Shown here piece after piece: positions 26,044-34,269 of a stretch of 36,657 nt of DNA. Origin of the DNA: Nitrospirota bacterium. GTDB lineage: Bacteria > Nitrospirota > Thermodesulfovibrionia > Thermodesulfovibrionales > Dissulfurispiraceae. How positions within the stretch are numbered: the first letter of the stretch is position 1; every line of letters starts with the position of its first letter. Made by a program: the position numbers and the translations under genes. The notes under the pieces are model-generated. The model saw only the letters and a program-made list of their open reading frames with translations. It ran no database searches and was not told the DNA's origin. The stretch spans positions 1 through 36,657 of the forward strand of contig JBFMHE010000029.1 in assembly GCA_040752355.1 (NCBI GenBank). Reading direction: 5' to 3'.

Positions 26044-27068
26044 GCATGCCTGCGACGAGCCGGAGAGTATCGGTAATCATTCCGACGTACAACCGGGCCC
26101 ATTACCTCAAAAAATCGGTAAAGTCGGCCCTGCGCCAGACCTACGGCAACCTCGAGGTGATCGTGGTCGACGACGGCTCGACCGACAACACCCGTGCGGT
26201 GCTCCAGCCGTACATCGACGACCGCCGTATCATCTACCTCTACCAGAACAACGCGGGCAGTCCCGCGAAGGCGAGGAACCGCGGCCTGCGTGCCGCATCG
26301 GGCGACTATATCGCCTTCCTCGATTCCGACGATGTCCGCATGCCGGAGAGCATCGAGAGGAGCGTGGCGCTGCTCGACGCTTCTCCCGAGGTCGGCATGG
26401 TCTGCGCCGACTGGCTCAACTTCAAACGGTACCACAGCGTGCGGCGCGACCGGAAGCCGTCGTGGATAACGAAGGCCGGCTACATAGAGAAGCTCCCGGA
26501 TGAGTTCGTGCGCGAGAGAGGAGAGGACTTCCTGATCCTCGGAGAGGACTTCATCTACGAGCTGTTCAACACGAACTTCGTTTTCACGAGCAGCGTCGTT
26601 ACCCGCCGGGCCCTGCTCGACCGGGTCGGGTGGTTCGATGAATCGTTGACCATCGGAGAGGACTGCGACCTCTGGATGAGAATATGCGAGGTCGCGTACC
26701 TGGCCTTCCTTACCAGCCCCCTCGTCTATCGGCGGGTCCACCGGGGGAGCATAACGAGCTCCCTGGCGCGTAATATCATGGACGATACCAGGGTGCTCGA
26801 GAAGTTCATGAGCAAAAGAAGACCCCTGCAGCCGTACGTGAAGAAGCGTTTTCACCGGAGGCTCGAGAACTTTTACTCCCGCTCGGGCTATTTCTTTTTT
26901 ACCCGCAACAACCTGGCGGAGTCACGGAAGCGGTTCATGAGAGCGATACGGTACAACCCCTCGGCCTACGCCTATTACCGCTATTTCGCCCTCTCGCTGA
27001 TGCCCATGGACCTGTTTCTCCTCGCGAAACGGCTGAAACAGCGGATGAGCCGGTCCGAATATGCCTGA
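26040..27068 (+). CDS. Family 2 glycosyltransferase
   Basis: 342 residues from ATG 26040 (ATGA overlap); the much longer in-frame reading starts inside the previous gene and is rejected. VSVIIPTYNRAHYLKKSVKSAL, VVDDGSTDNT (42-51), LDSDD (94-98) and the acidic GEDCDLWMR. It shares a 35-bp identical DNA stretch (26152-26186) with 24209-24243 of its paralogue. A helical C-terminal region resembling a degenerate TPR (NLAESRKRFMRAIRYNPSA) follows the catalytic domain. Overlaps the next gene by 8 bp. Confidence 0.88.
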   Translation: MSMPATSRRVSVIIPTYNRAHYLKKSVKSALRQTYGNLEVIVVDDGSTDNTRAVLQPYIDDRRIIYLYQNNAGSPAKARNRGLRAASGDYIAFLDSDDVRMPESIERSVALLDASPEVGMVCADWLNFKRYHSVRRDRKPSWITKAGYIEKLPDEFVRERGEDFLILGEDFIYELFNTNFVFTSSVVTRRALLDRVGWFDESLTIGEDCDLWMRICEVAYLAFLTSPLVYRRVHRGSITSSLARNIMDDTRVLEKFMSKRRPLQPYVKKRFHRRLENFYSRSGYFFFTRNNLAESRKRFMRAIRYNPSAYAYYRYFALSLMPMDLFLLAKRLKQRMSRSEYA

Positions 27069-28338
27069 ACGGACAGCGGCGGTGCGCCGCACGCACATCG
27101 GGGATGCCATGGACAGCATCGAGAACATGACCGCGGGGCTCTCGATAGCGGCAGAGCTGTCCGGCGGCGGGCGGGCTTTTGTGGTCGTCGACTCCCTTTA
27201 CCACGGCACGAGCTCCGGCGGCGTCAGGGTCGCGGAGAATATCGAGCTCGGGGAGGTGCAGGCCCTGGCCCGGGAGATGACCCTCAAGTTCCGCTTCATA
27301 GGGCTGCCGCGGGGAGGGGCCAAGAGCGGGATCAGGATGCCGGCAGGGCTCTCCCCTGACGGGAAGCGGAGGCTCCTCGAAGAGGTCGGGCGGCGGTACG
27401 CTCCCCTCATACAGACCGGGCTCTACTATCCCGGTATGGACATGAACTGCGGCCCCGACGACCTGCGCGCCCTCTACCGGGGGGCGGGCATTGCGCTGGG
27501 AGCGGTTACCGACACCTCCTACTTCACCGCCCTTTCGGTAGCCAATGCCGTCATCGCCTGCAGCGACGTTCTTGCCGGGGACGGACGGCCGCTCACCGTG
27601 GCGATCGAGGGGTTCGGAAGCGTAGGGCGCTCCCTCGCCGAACGGCTTCCGGCGGAGCGCTTCCGCATCGTCGCCGTCTCGACGATGAAAGGCGCTGCGG
27701 TCGACAGGAGCCGGAAGGGATTCTCCGCACCCCTGCTGTCGTCCCTGCGAAGAGAGTTCGGCGACGACTGCGTGAGCATGATCGGGGGAGCGCGGACCGA
27801 GCGTGAGCGGCTCCTCGAGGCCGAGGTGGATATCCTCCTGCCCTCGGCCCGGACCTGGGTGATCGATGAGAACACTGCACGGAACGTCAGGGCGCGGTGC
27901 ATCGTTCCCATAGCCAACGCGCCCTATACGAAAGAGGCCGTGGGCCTGTTGCATGAGCGGGGTGTGGTCTGCCTGCCCGGCTTTGTCACCAACTCCGGCG
28001 GGGTCTACGCCTCCTCTCTCTACGACAGCGGGGTTCCGGGTGAACGGATAGAGCAGATATCGGCCACGCTATACCGGAGAATTGTCGGCCTCCTCGTGAG
28101 AAAAGCGGCGGAGCTCCGGCAGTCCCCGGTCGTCCTGGCCGAAGCCGTCGCCCTGGAGCGGCTGAGAAGGGCGCATGAAGGGCACGGGCAGGGGCAGGGG
28201 AGCGCCGGGCTCGTCCGGAGGATCGGAAAGCTGCTGCGCCGGAAGGGGATCGTACCGAGGGCCTGGCATGCCCGGGCCTTCGAGGCGCGGTTCATCAACA
28301 ATCTCGAGCAGCTCCTCAAGGAGATAGAAGAAAAGTAA
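27061..28338 (+). CDS. Glu/Leu/Phe/Val-type amino-acid dehydrogenase
   Basis: 425 residues. Substrate-domain motifs MTLKFRF (Lys76) and PRGGAKSGI (Lys88) correspond to the substrate-binding and catalytic lysines of glutamate dehydrogenases; Asp127 (YPGMDMNCGPDD) fits the catalytic aspartate. The NAD(P) domain has GFGSVG (184-189). The family reversibly deaminates an amino acid to a 2-oxoacid and ammonia. Its specificity is not readable here. An amino-acid dehydrogenase inside a glycan locus is unusual; it could supply an amino acid or oxoacid for decoration, or ammonia. ATG 27061 overlaps the GT2 by 8 bp; ATG 27109 is an alternative. The stop codon lies within the dispersed repeat. Confidence 0.85.
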   Translation: MPERTAAVRRTHIGDAMDSIENMTAGLSIAAELSGGGRAFVVVDSLYHGTSSGGVRVAENIELGEVQALAREMTLKFRFIGLPRGGAKSGIRMPAGLSPDGKRRLLEEVGRRYAPLIQTGLYYPGMDMNCGPDDLRALYRGAGIALGAVTDTSYFTALSVANAVIACSDVLAGDGRPLTVAIEGFGSVGRSLAERLPAERFRIVAVSTMKGAAVDRSRKGFSAPLLSSLRREFGDDCVSMIGGARTERERLLEAEVDILLPSARTWVIDENTARNVRARCIVPIANAPYTKEAVGLLHERGVVCLPGFVTNSGGVYASSLYDSGVPGERIEQISATLYRRIVGLLVRKAAELRQSPVVLAEAVALERLRRAHEGHGQGQGSAGLVRRIGKLLRRKGIVPRAWHARAFEARFINNLEQLLKEIEEK

Positions 28339-28357
28339 GAAGTAAGAGGGAGCTTAC
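28333..28357. repeat. Dispersed intergenic repeat, copy 2
   Basis: AAGTAAGAAGTAAGA (28333-28347) directly followed by GGGAGCTTAC (28348-28357), the same blocks and order as 8095-8125 but without the 6-bp insert. It supplies the TAA stop of the upstream dehydrogenase gene. Confidence 0.8.
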
Positions 28358-28369
28358 AGGAAACTCTCT

Positions 28370-28382
28370 GGAGTTGAACTCC
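28370..28382. repeat. Short perfect palindrome in the 28339-28427 spacer
   Basis: GGAGTTGAACTCC has 6-bp arms around a single central G. It has no T-tract after it, so it is not a standard intrinsic terminator. It could be an operator half of unknown meaning or part of the repeat element. Confidence 0.5.
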
Positions 28383-28391
28383 GGCTCCCGG

Positions 28392-28419
28392 CGCTTGGCG
28401 CTCAACGCTTCACGCTCGA
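28392..28419. repeat. Four tandem 7-bp CGCTYnn units
   Basis: CGCTTGG, CGCTCAA, CGCTTCA and CGCTCGA stand head to tail, ending 8 bp before ATG 28428. The region occupies the position where a ribosome binding site would be expected, and none is seen. Confidence 0.7.
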
Positions 28420-28427
28420 TACGCATT

Positions 28428-29507
28428 ATGAAAATCGCAATCCCTTCGCATATAGCTCGTGACTACGGCGCTCATCTGAGGAGAGCCTATCCTGATGCGG
28501 ACATTATCCCGCTTGCTATCCACCGCCGCGAATCTCCGTTCCGGAAGGTCTTGCGGCGGTGCGCGGAGTACGGGCTCCCGTATCACACCTATGAGCGGCT
28601 GCAGCCGTGGATAGGGCGGCGGCCCTCGTTCAGTTTTTCGCTCGATGGAAAGCCGCTCTCGGCGCCGGCAAGCGACGTGCAGGGGCTGCTCGCGACATGG
28701 ATGATGGAGTATGACTCCCTCAAGCAGCTGCTCCCGCTGCTGCCCGGGCTCCGGTGGCTCCATTCCACCAAGTCCGGCGTCGAGCATCTGCCCGGGGAGT
28801 GCCTGGGCAACCGGAGCCTCACCGTGACCGCCTCGCGCGGCGCGCATTCCCGCCGCATCGCGGAGTTCGTTATGGGTCTCATTTATTGCTTCGGCAAAAA
28901 CTACCTGGGGCACCGCGCCCTCCAGCAGAAGCGGCGGTGGGACCAGCTGCCGTCGCTCGATATCGAAGGAAAGCAGGTAGCGGTGCTCGGCGCCGGGAGC
29001 ATAGGACGCGAGGTGGCGCGGAAGGCACGGGCGGGCGGCATGCGCGTCTCCGGGGTGAGCCTGCGGGGAAGGCCCGACCGGCTTTTCGAGAGGGTCTATC
29101 TCCCGGAGCAGCTCGGCGATGCGCTGCGGGGGGCTGATTTCATCGTCGTCTGCCTGCCCCTGACCAGGGAGACGACGGGTTTCATCGGCGCCGAAGCGCT
29201 GGCACGGATGAAGCGCACGGCGTACCTGATCAACATTGCCCGCGACCGCATCGTCGACCGGGAAGCCCTGGTCCGGGCGCTGCGCACGGGCGCGCTGGCG
29301 GGCGCGGCGATCGACGCGGTCGCCGACGATTTCCTGCCGAGGAGCCATCCCTATTATCGGCTCGATAACCTGCTTATCACGCATCACTGCGCCTACCGCG
29401 GCGAGACCCCGGCTGCGGCGCTCCTCGGCAGGTTCGAAGAGAACCTTGGGCGGTTCCTCGCGGGCGAACCGCTGATAGATACGATCGATCCCGAAAAAGG
29501 GTACTGA
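28428..29507 (+). CDS. D-2-hydroxyacid dehydrogenase family protein
   Basis: 359 residues from ATG 28428; the longer reading from 28374 would translate the repeat spacer and is rejected. The NAD-binding loop GAGSIG (188-193), the Arg-containing INIARDRIVD (268-277) and the catalytic His in ITHHCAY (His319/His320) are those of D-isomer-specific 2-hydroxyacid dehydrogenases. By eye, the catalytic Glu position (the E of the usual EPLP motif) is Asp301 in ADDFLP, and the Gly after the conserved Arg is Asp. It would interconvert a 2-oxoacid and a D-2-hydroxyacid with NAD(P)H; the preceding amino-acid dehydrogenase makes 2-oxoacids, so they may work in series. Function in the glycan pathway is unproven. 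Confidence 0.83.
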   Translation: MKIAIPSHIARDYGAHLRRAYPDADIIPLAIHRRESPFRKVLRRCAEYGLPYHTYERLQPWIGRRPSFSFSLDGKPLSAPASDVQGLLATWMMEYDSLKQLLPLLPGLRWLHSTKSGVEHLPGECLGNRSLTVTASRGAHSRRIAEFVMGLIYCFGKNYLGHRALQQKRRWDQLPSLDIEGKQVAVLGAGSIGREVARKARAGGMRVSGVSLRGRPDRLFERVYLPEQLGDALRGADFIVVCLPLTRETTGFIGAEALARMKRTAYLINIARDRIVDREALVRALRTGALAGAAIDAVADDFLPRSHPYYRLDNLLITHHCAYRGETPAAALLGRFEENLGRFLAGEPLIDTIDPEKGY

Positions 29508-29530
29508 ATAAAAGAGAGGATACTTCATCG

Positions 29531-30697
29531 ATGGCAAAGAGACCTAAAGTGATGATAATTTTCGGGACGCGGCCCGAGGCGATCAAGCTCGCCCCGGTGG
29601 TGAGGGCCTTCAACGATGACGGAGGCTTCGCCACGGTGACGCTCGCCACGGCGCAGCACCGGCATATGCTCGACCAGGTGCTCGACCTCTTCGGCATCGT
29701 ACCCGACTACGACCTGGATATCATGACCGCGAACCAGGGGCTCCCCGATGTGACGAGCAGGAGCCTCCATGGCGTAGACGGGGTGCTGCGGAGCGAGCGG
29801 CCCGATATGGTCCTGGTGCAGGGAGACACCACGACGGTCTTCGCCGCAGCGCTGGCAGCCTACTATAACCGGATCCCGGTCGGCCACGTGGAAGCGGGCC
29901 TCCGGACCTCGGATAAATACTCGCCCTTCCCGGAAGAGATGAACCGGCGCATGGCGACGGTGCTCGGCGATCTCCACTTCGCCCCCACGGAATGGGCGCG
30001 GAACAACCTCCTGCTCGAAGGGGTAGCGGAGGAGAGCATCCACGTTACAGGAAACACCATCGTCGATGCGCTCCTCGGTGTTCCCCCGCGCTCTTTTCAT
30101 GGCGAGGACGGCCTCCCCGAGCTGAGCCTCTTCCTCAGGTCGGTCCCGAGGATGGTCCTCGTCACCGCCCACCGGCGGGAGAACTTCGGCCAGCCCTTCA
30201 GGGAGATGTGCGCTGCGCTGCGCGAGCTCGTCGAGATCAATCCGGACCTCGGCATCGTCTATCCCGTCCACCCGAACCCCAACGTGCGGAATGTGGTCAC
30301 CATGATGCTGGGCAAGCATCCCCGGATACTCCTGATCGACCCCCTCGACTACGGGACCTTCGTCAATCTCATGCGGTATGCCTATCTCATCCTCACCGAT
30401 TCCGGGGGGGTGCAGGAGGAGGCGCCGAGCCTGAAAAAGCCGGTGCTCATCATGAGAGAGAACACGGAGCGGCCGGAGGGTGTCTCCGCAGGAGTGGCCC
30501 GCCTGGTCGGAACACGCCGGGAGTCGATTGTCGGCGAGGCGATGCGGCTGCTGCATTCGGAGCAGGAGTACGGCAGGATGACGAGCGGGGTGAATCCCTT
30601 CGGCGACGGGAAAGCCTCGGAGCGGATCGTCGCCGCCGTGAAGGACATCCTCGCCGGCAGCGAGCCGCGGGTGCTCGCCGCGCGGGAGAACGCATGA
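29531..30697 (+). CDS. wecB: UDP-N-acetylglucosamine 2-epimerase
   Basis: 388 residues, the usual length. GTRPEAIKLAPVV at the N-terminus, D99 (QGDTTT), E121 (HVEAGLRT), E135/E136 (FPEEMNRR) and H214 (TAHRREN) correspond to the known catalytic residues of non-hydrolysing WecB. It converts UDP-GlcNAc to UDP-ManNAc in the cytoplasm. No ManNAc dehydrogenase (WecC) is in the window, so ManNAc itself may be incorporated, or oxidation occurs elsewhere. GAGAGGA lies about 11 nt before the start. Overlaps the next gene by ATGA. Confidence 0.95.
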   Translation: MAKRPKVMIIFGTRPEAIKLAPVVRAFNDDGGFATVTLATAQHRHMLDQVLDLFGIVPDYDLDIMTANQGLPDVTSRSLHGVDGVLRSERPDMVLVQGDTTTVFAAALAAYYNRIPVGHVEAGLRTSDKYSPFPEEMNRRMATVLGDLHFAPTEWARNNLLLEGVAEESIHVTGNTIVDALLGVPPRSFHGEDGLPELSLFLRSVPRMVLVTAHRRENFGQPFREMCAALRELVEINPDLGIVYPVHPNPNVRNVVTMMLGKHPRILLIDPLDYGTFVNLMRYAYLILTDSGGVQEEAPSLKKPVLIMRENTERPEGVSAGVARLVGTRRESIVGEAMRLLHSEQEYGRMTSGVNPFGDGKASERIVAAVKDILAGSEPRVLAARENA

Positions 30698-31941
30698 GGC
30701 TCTTCGCCGTCCTGTACTGCTATCCTCCGCTCCTGACGCCGGCGACGATGTGCTACCTGAAGCTCCTGGCGGGACTGAGGGCGATGGGGCACACGGCGGA
30801 CGCGCTCGCCGTCGACGTCGGCTCCTACCACGGTCCGATGGGCAATTATACCGACCTCTCCCTGCTGCAGCTCGTGCCCGAGGGGGTCGGCGTGCATACG
30901 GTGCGGTCATGGGAGCGGCATCCTCTCATGAAAATGCTGAAGGACATCGAGATCGGAAGGAGGCTACTCTACCCGCTCTTCGAGCCGCAGAAAAAGGAGT
31001 GGTACTTTCCCGCGGTGCGGCGCCTCAAACGGCAGGACCTGAGGGGGTACGACGCGATTATCAGCTGTTCGCAGCCGCACGCGAATCACCTCATCGGCGA
31101 GCGGTTGAAGAAGCTGACCGGGAAGCCCTGGATCGCCTATCTGAGCGATCCCTGGACGGATAATCCCTGGGGAGAGTACCGGTCGAAGCGGATACGCGCG
31201 TACAACCTCGCCCTCGAGAGGTCGGTCATAGAAAAGGCGGATGCCGTGCTGTTCACGTCCGAAGAGACGCTCGCGCTCGTCATGAAGAAATATCCCGACC
31301 GCCTCTCCACGAAATGCGGTGTTCTGCCGCACTGTTATGTTCCGGAGTGGTACCGGCTCGGCGCCAGCAGGGGACGCGACGGCGGAGGGAGGACGAGGAT
31401 ACTCCATACCGGCCACTTCTATGGCCTGCGGTCGCCGATGCCGGTCTTTGCTGCGCTCGAGGCGCTGAGCAGGGAGACCGATCTGGCGGAACGAGCGGAG
31501 CTCCTCTTCTTCGGCACGATGGAGGCGCGCTACCGCGAGTTCGTCCGGGAGCGGAAACTGGACCGGGTCATCAGGATCATGGAGACCGTTCCGTACCTCG
31601 ACGCCCTCTCGATGATGCTGAGCTCCGACTACCTCCTGCTGGTCGATGCTCCTCTCAAGAACACCGCCGAGAGCGTCTTTCTCCCTTCGAAGCTGATCGA
31701 CTACCTCGGCAGCTTCAGGCCGGTGATCGGTATAACCCCGTCGCGGGGGACCAGCGCGAAGGTGCTGAAGGAGACCGGCGGCGCCTGCTGCGCTATCGAG
31801 GACGACCGGGCGGTCCGCCGGACCCTGCGCGAGGCACTCGACCGCTCGCTCGCCGCAGCGCCGGTCAGGAGCGCGGTCGAACAGTATGACTATAGAACCG
31901 TTGCGCAGAAGCTCAATTCCCTGCTAAAGGAGATGATCTGA
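30694..31941 (+). CDS. GT4-like (GT-B) glycosyltransferase
   Basis: 415 residues from ATG 30694 (ATGA overlap); the longer reading through wecB is rejected. N-domain YCYPPLLTPATMCYLKLLAGL, DAIISCSQPHANHLIG and the DPWTDNPW segment; C-domain ILHTGHFYGLRSP and LLLVDAPLKNT, then LPSKLIDYLGSFRPVIGI. This is the pattern of the GT4 relatives in which a K-x-[IF]-[ED]-Y-L motif replaces the standard E-x7-E region. Probably a cytoplasmic-face glycosyltransferase; donor unknown. Confidence 0.78.
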   Translation: MRLFAVLYCYPPLLTPATMCYLKLLAGLRAMGHTADALAVDVGSYHGPMGNYTDLSLLQLVPEGVGVHTVRSWERHPLMKMLKDIEIGRRLLYPLFEPQKKEWYFPAVRRLKRQDLRGYDAIISCSQPHANHLIGERLKKLTGKPWIAYLSDPWTDNPWGEYRSKRIRAYNLALERSVIEKADAVLFTSEETLALVMKKYPDRLSTKCGVLPHCYVPEWYRLGASRGRDGGGRTRILHTGHFYGLRSPMPVFAALEALSRETDLAERAELLFFGTMEARYREFVRERKLDRVIRIMETVPYLDALSMMLSSDYLLLVDAPLKNTAESVFLPSKLIDYLGSFRPVIGITPSRGTSAKVLKETGGACCAIEDDRAVRRTLREALDRSLAAAPVRSAVEQYDYRTVAQKLNSLLKEMI

Positions 31942-31943
31942 CT

Positions 31944-33218
31944 ATGCTATGGCTCGTGATCGGGTATATGTTTCTCTTCGTCTTCAGGCCCTTCGAGTAT
32001 TGGCCGGTGCTGGGGACCTACCGCATCGAACGGGTGTATATGATCGCGCTCCTCGTCGTGCTGTTCCTCTGGCAGGGGAAGCGCCATCTTACCCACTCCA
32101 TCAATAATTCCATCCTCTTCTTCCTGGGGGTTATGGTGGTGTCGTCGGTGTGGGCGTTCAGCACGGATGATGCCTACCAGGCTACCTTCGACTACTTCAA
32201 GCTGGTCGTCTTCTATTTCGTCATCGTCCTGACGATCAGGGACGAGCGGCAGCTGAAGATATTCATGGTCGCGTACATCGCCGTCCTGTTTCTCTACGTC
32301 GGCAAGTCGGCCTGGGAATTTTTCGTCCACGGGAGATACGTGTACAACATGGGCATAAAACGAATGCCGGGTCTCGATACCACCTACGGCGACCCGAATG
32401 CCTTCGCCGCCTCCATCGCCTACTCGCTGCCGTTCCTCTGGGCACTGATCAAGTACCGTTTCGAGCAGCCGCTGATCCGTAAGATGCTCTGGGCCTATGC
32501 GCTCCTAGCCGGCGTCTGTATCATCGCCACCGGCTCGCGCAGCGGCATGGTGACGTCGCTTCTGTTTCTCCTGCTCGTATTCTTCAGTACGTCCCGCAAG
32601 GTCACCGGGGTCACCCTGCTCCTCGCGCTGCTCGCCTTTGTGTGGAATGTCATGCCGCTCGACTATCAGCAGCGGTTCAAGTCCGCCTTCTTCCGGGGTG
32701 TCGCTCCCCAGGCGCAGGCAGCCGATGCCTCTGCCCAGGGCCGGCTCGAAAGCCTGAAACAGGGGATCAAGATGTTCATGGAGAGCCCGCTCCTCGGCAT
32801 CGGACCGGGCAACTTCAAGTACGGGTGGGATCACGCCCCGGTCGGTCCCAGCGCGCACAACCTCTACGGCGAGCTCCTGGGCGAGACGGGTGTCATGGGG
32901 CTTTTGGTATTCTCCGCCCTGGTGATACTCATCGTCAGGACGCACCGAACGATCATTGAGCGGGCAACACTCTTCCTGACCGTACATGCCGCCAACGCCC
33001 CTCCCGCATCCGTGGACAATATGCGCCTGCTCCGGCTTCTTTCTTCAGCCTCGGTGCAGGTTGTTGTGCTCCTCCTGTTCAACGGGAATTTCGGCCGCAA
33101 CCTGTATCGGTACAACTGGCTCTGGATCGGCGCGATCGCGGTCCTTTCGTTTCACTTTCTGAACCAGGAGCTCAAACGATCCGGTGCAATAGCCGGGCTG
33201 AAGGCACGTCGCTCGTGA
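31944..33218 (+). CDS. O-antigen ligase/polymerase-like membrane protein (WaaL/Wzy_C family)
   Basis: 424 residues with about 10-12 membrane helices. Family motifs are visible: GSRSG near residue 196, and in the long periplasmic loop the sequence ESPLLGIGPGNF followed by AHNLYGELLGETG near 305, which holds the conserved His used by ligases. Such proteins either ligate a polyprenyl-linked glycan to lipid A core or protein, or polymerise repeat units. Because Wzm/Wzt is also present, ligase is the more natural reading; sequence alone cannot separate the two. Two bases after the previous stop. Confidence 0.85.
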   Translation: MLWLVIGYMFLFVFRPFEYWPVLGTYRIERVYMIALLVVLFLWQGKRHLTHSINNSILFFLGVMVVSSVWAFSTDDAYQATFDYFKLVVFYFVIVLTIRDERQLKIFMVAYIAVLFLYVGKSAWEFFVHGRYVYNMGIKRMPGLDTTYGDPNAFAASIAYSLPFLWALIKYRFEQPLIRKMLWAYALLAGVCIIATGSRSGMVTSLLFLLLVFFSTSRKVTGVTLLLALLAFVWNVMPLDYQQRFKSAFFRGVAPQAQAADASAQGRLESLKQGIKMFMESPLLGIGPGNFKYGWDHAPVGPSAHNLYGELLGETGVMGLLVFSALVILIVRTHRTIIERATLFLTVHAANAPPASVDNMRLLRLLSSASVQVVVLLLFNGNFGRNLYRYNWLWIGAIAVLSFHFLNQELKRSGAIAGLKARRS

Positions 33219-34198
33219 GCAGAGAAAGGGAAGAACGCCTCTCACGGAACTTTGCGGTGCTCAAGCCGCTGGCGATCCTCTGCGTGGTCGTCGCGCACTT
33301 CCTGAGCGCCGCGCTGCCGATACTGTGGGTTCCCGCAGCGTTCGGGCTCCATATCTTCGCCTACTCCTCGGCATACTTTACAGCGCGAAAATACCGGGAC
33401 CGCTTCGGCCTTCGCGCCTACTGGCGGCAGAAGCTCTACCGGCTCGGCATCGATCTGATGGTGATAAACGTTTTTCTCGGAACGCTCTTCATCATCGAAG
33501 GCAAACGGGGCATCGTGAGCTGGCATACCGCAGTCAACCTCGTCGGACTGAACGGGTTTCTGAACTGGTTCCGGATCCCCAACGCGAGTCCCTTCGGAGC
33601 GGGCATGTGGTTCTTTACCCTGCTCCTGCTCTTTTACGGGATATACCCGGTGTTGAATGCGCTCCTCAAGAGCACGACCGCCCTCGGCCTCTTCTTCGCC
33701 GGCGCCGTGGGGGCGCTTTACTGGCTGAATCTGAACGTCGCCTACGGACACACCCTCTGGCTGACGGCAGGCGGTTTTGTCTTCGGCTTTGTCGTGGCAA
33801 AAACCGGGTTCAGCCTGCCCCGGAATGTCTGTATAGGCGCCATGCTTGCGCTGGGAGCCGGCCTGGGGTTCCTCTACGTATCGAAAAGCACGGCGGTCCC
33901 GACCGTGATCTTGCTCTTTCCCCTCTTCTGCTTTTCGGTGCTCCTCATCGAGCACCTGCACTTCGAGAGCGCTCCCGTTGCACGCCTCTCACGGTACGTC
34001 TTTCCTGTCTACCTCATACACATGTACCTCTTTGTCAAGATCACCGGCAACGACTATCTCAACGCGGCGATATCGCTGCTCATTGTGGCGCCTGCTGCAG
34101 TTCTGCTTGCAAAGGTTTCCGAGAAGACGAGGGAGGTTTTGCTGACCGCTCCGGAGCAGCACTCCGGGGCCGTACCGACTCTCGGCAGGGAGAAGTGA
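33215..34198 (+). CDS. Acyltransferase-3-like membrane protein
   Basis: 327 residues, GTG start overlapping the previous stop (GTGA). About nine to ten hydrophobic helices. Helix 1 carries VVVAHF with the His expected in OafA/acyltransferase-3 proteins, and the late helix LSRYVFPVYLIHMYLF matches the family's closing IYLIH motif. These move acetyl or other acyl groups onto sugars at the membrane. The sequence is shorter and less canonical than OafA, so the call is moderate. The 71-bp spacer after it (34199-34269) holds only an AAGGAGAT ribosome binding site candidate. Confidence 0.65.
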   Translation: MSREREERLSRNFAVLKPLAILCVVVAHFLSAALPILWVPAAFGLHIFAYSSAYFTARKYRDRFGLRAYWRQKLYRLGIDLMVINVFLGTLFIIEGKRGIVSWHTAVNLVGLNGFLNWFRIPNASPFGAGMWFFTLLLLFYGIYPVLNALLKSTTALGLFFAGAVGALYWLNLNVAYGHTLWLTAGGFVFGFVVAKTGFSLPRNVCIGAMLALGAGLGFLYVSKSTAVPTVILLFPLFCFSVLLIEHLHFESAPVARLSRYVFPVYLIHMYLFVKITGNDYLNAAISLLIVAPAAVLLAKVSEKTREVLLTAPEQHSGAVPTLGREK

Positions 34199-34269
34199 GA
34201 ATGCAGATGCTGAAGAGACACCGCCATCCGTGTGCCTCATAGGGCACGCGGAAGGAGATACACGCTTTC

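Noticed and set aside
28374-28427. N-terminal extension of the D-2-hydroxyacid dehydrogenase
   Set aside because: It would translate the palindrome and heptamer repeats; the family-like N-terminus begins at ATG 28428.
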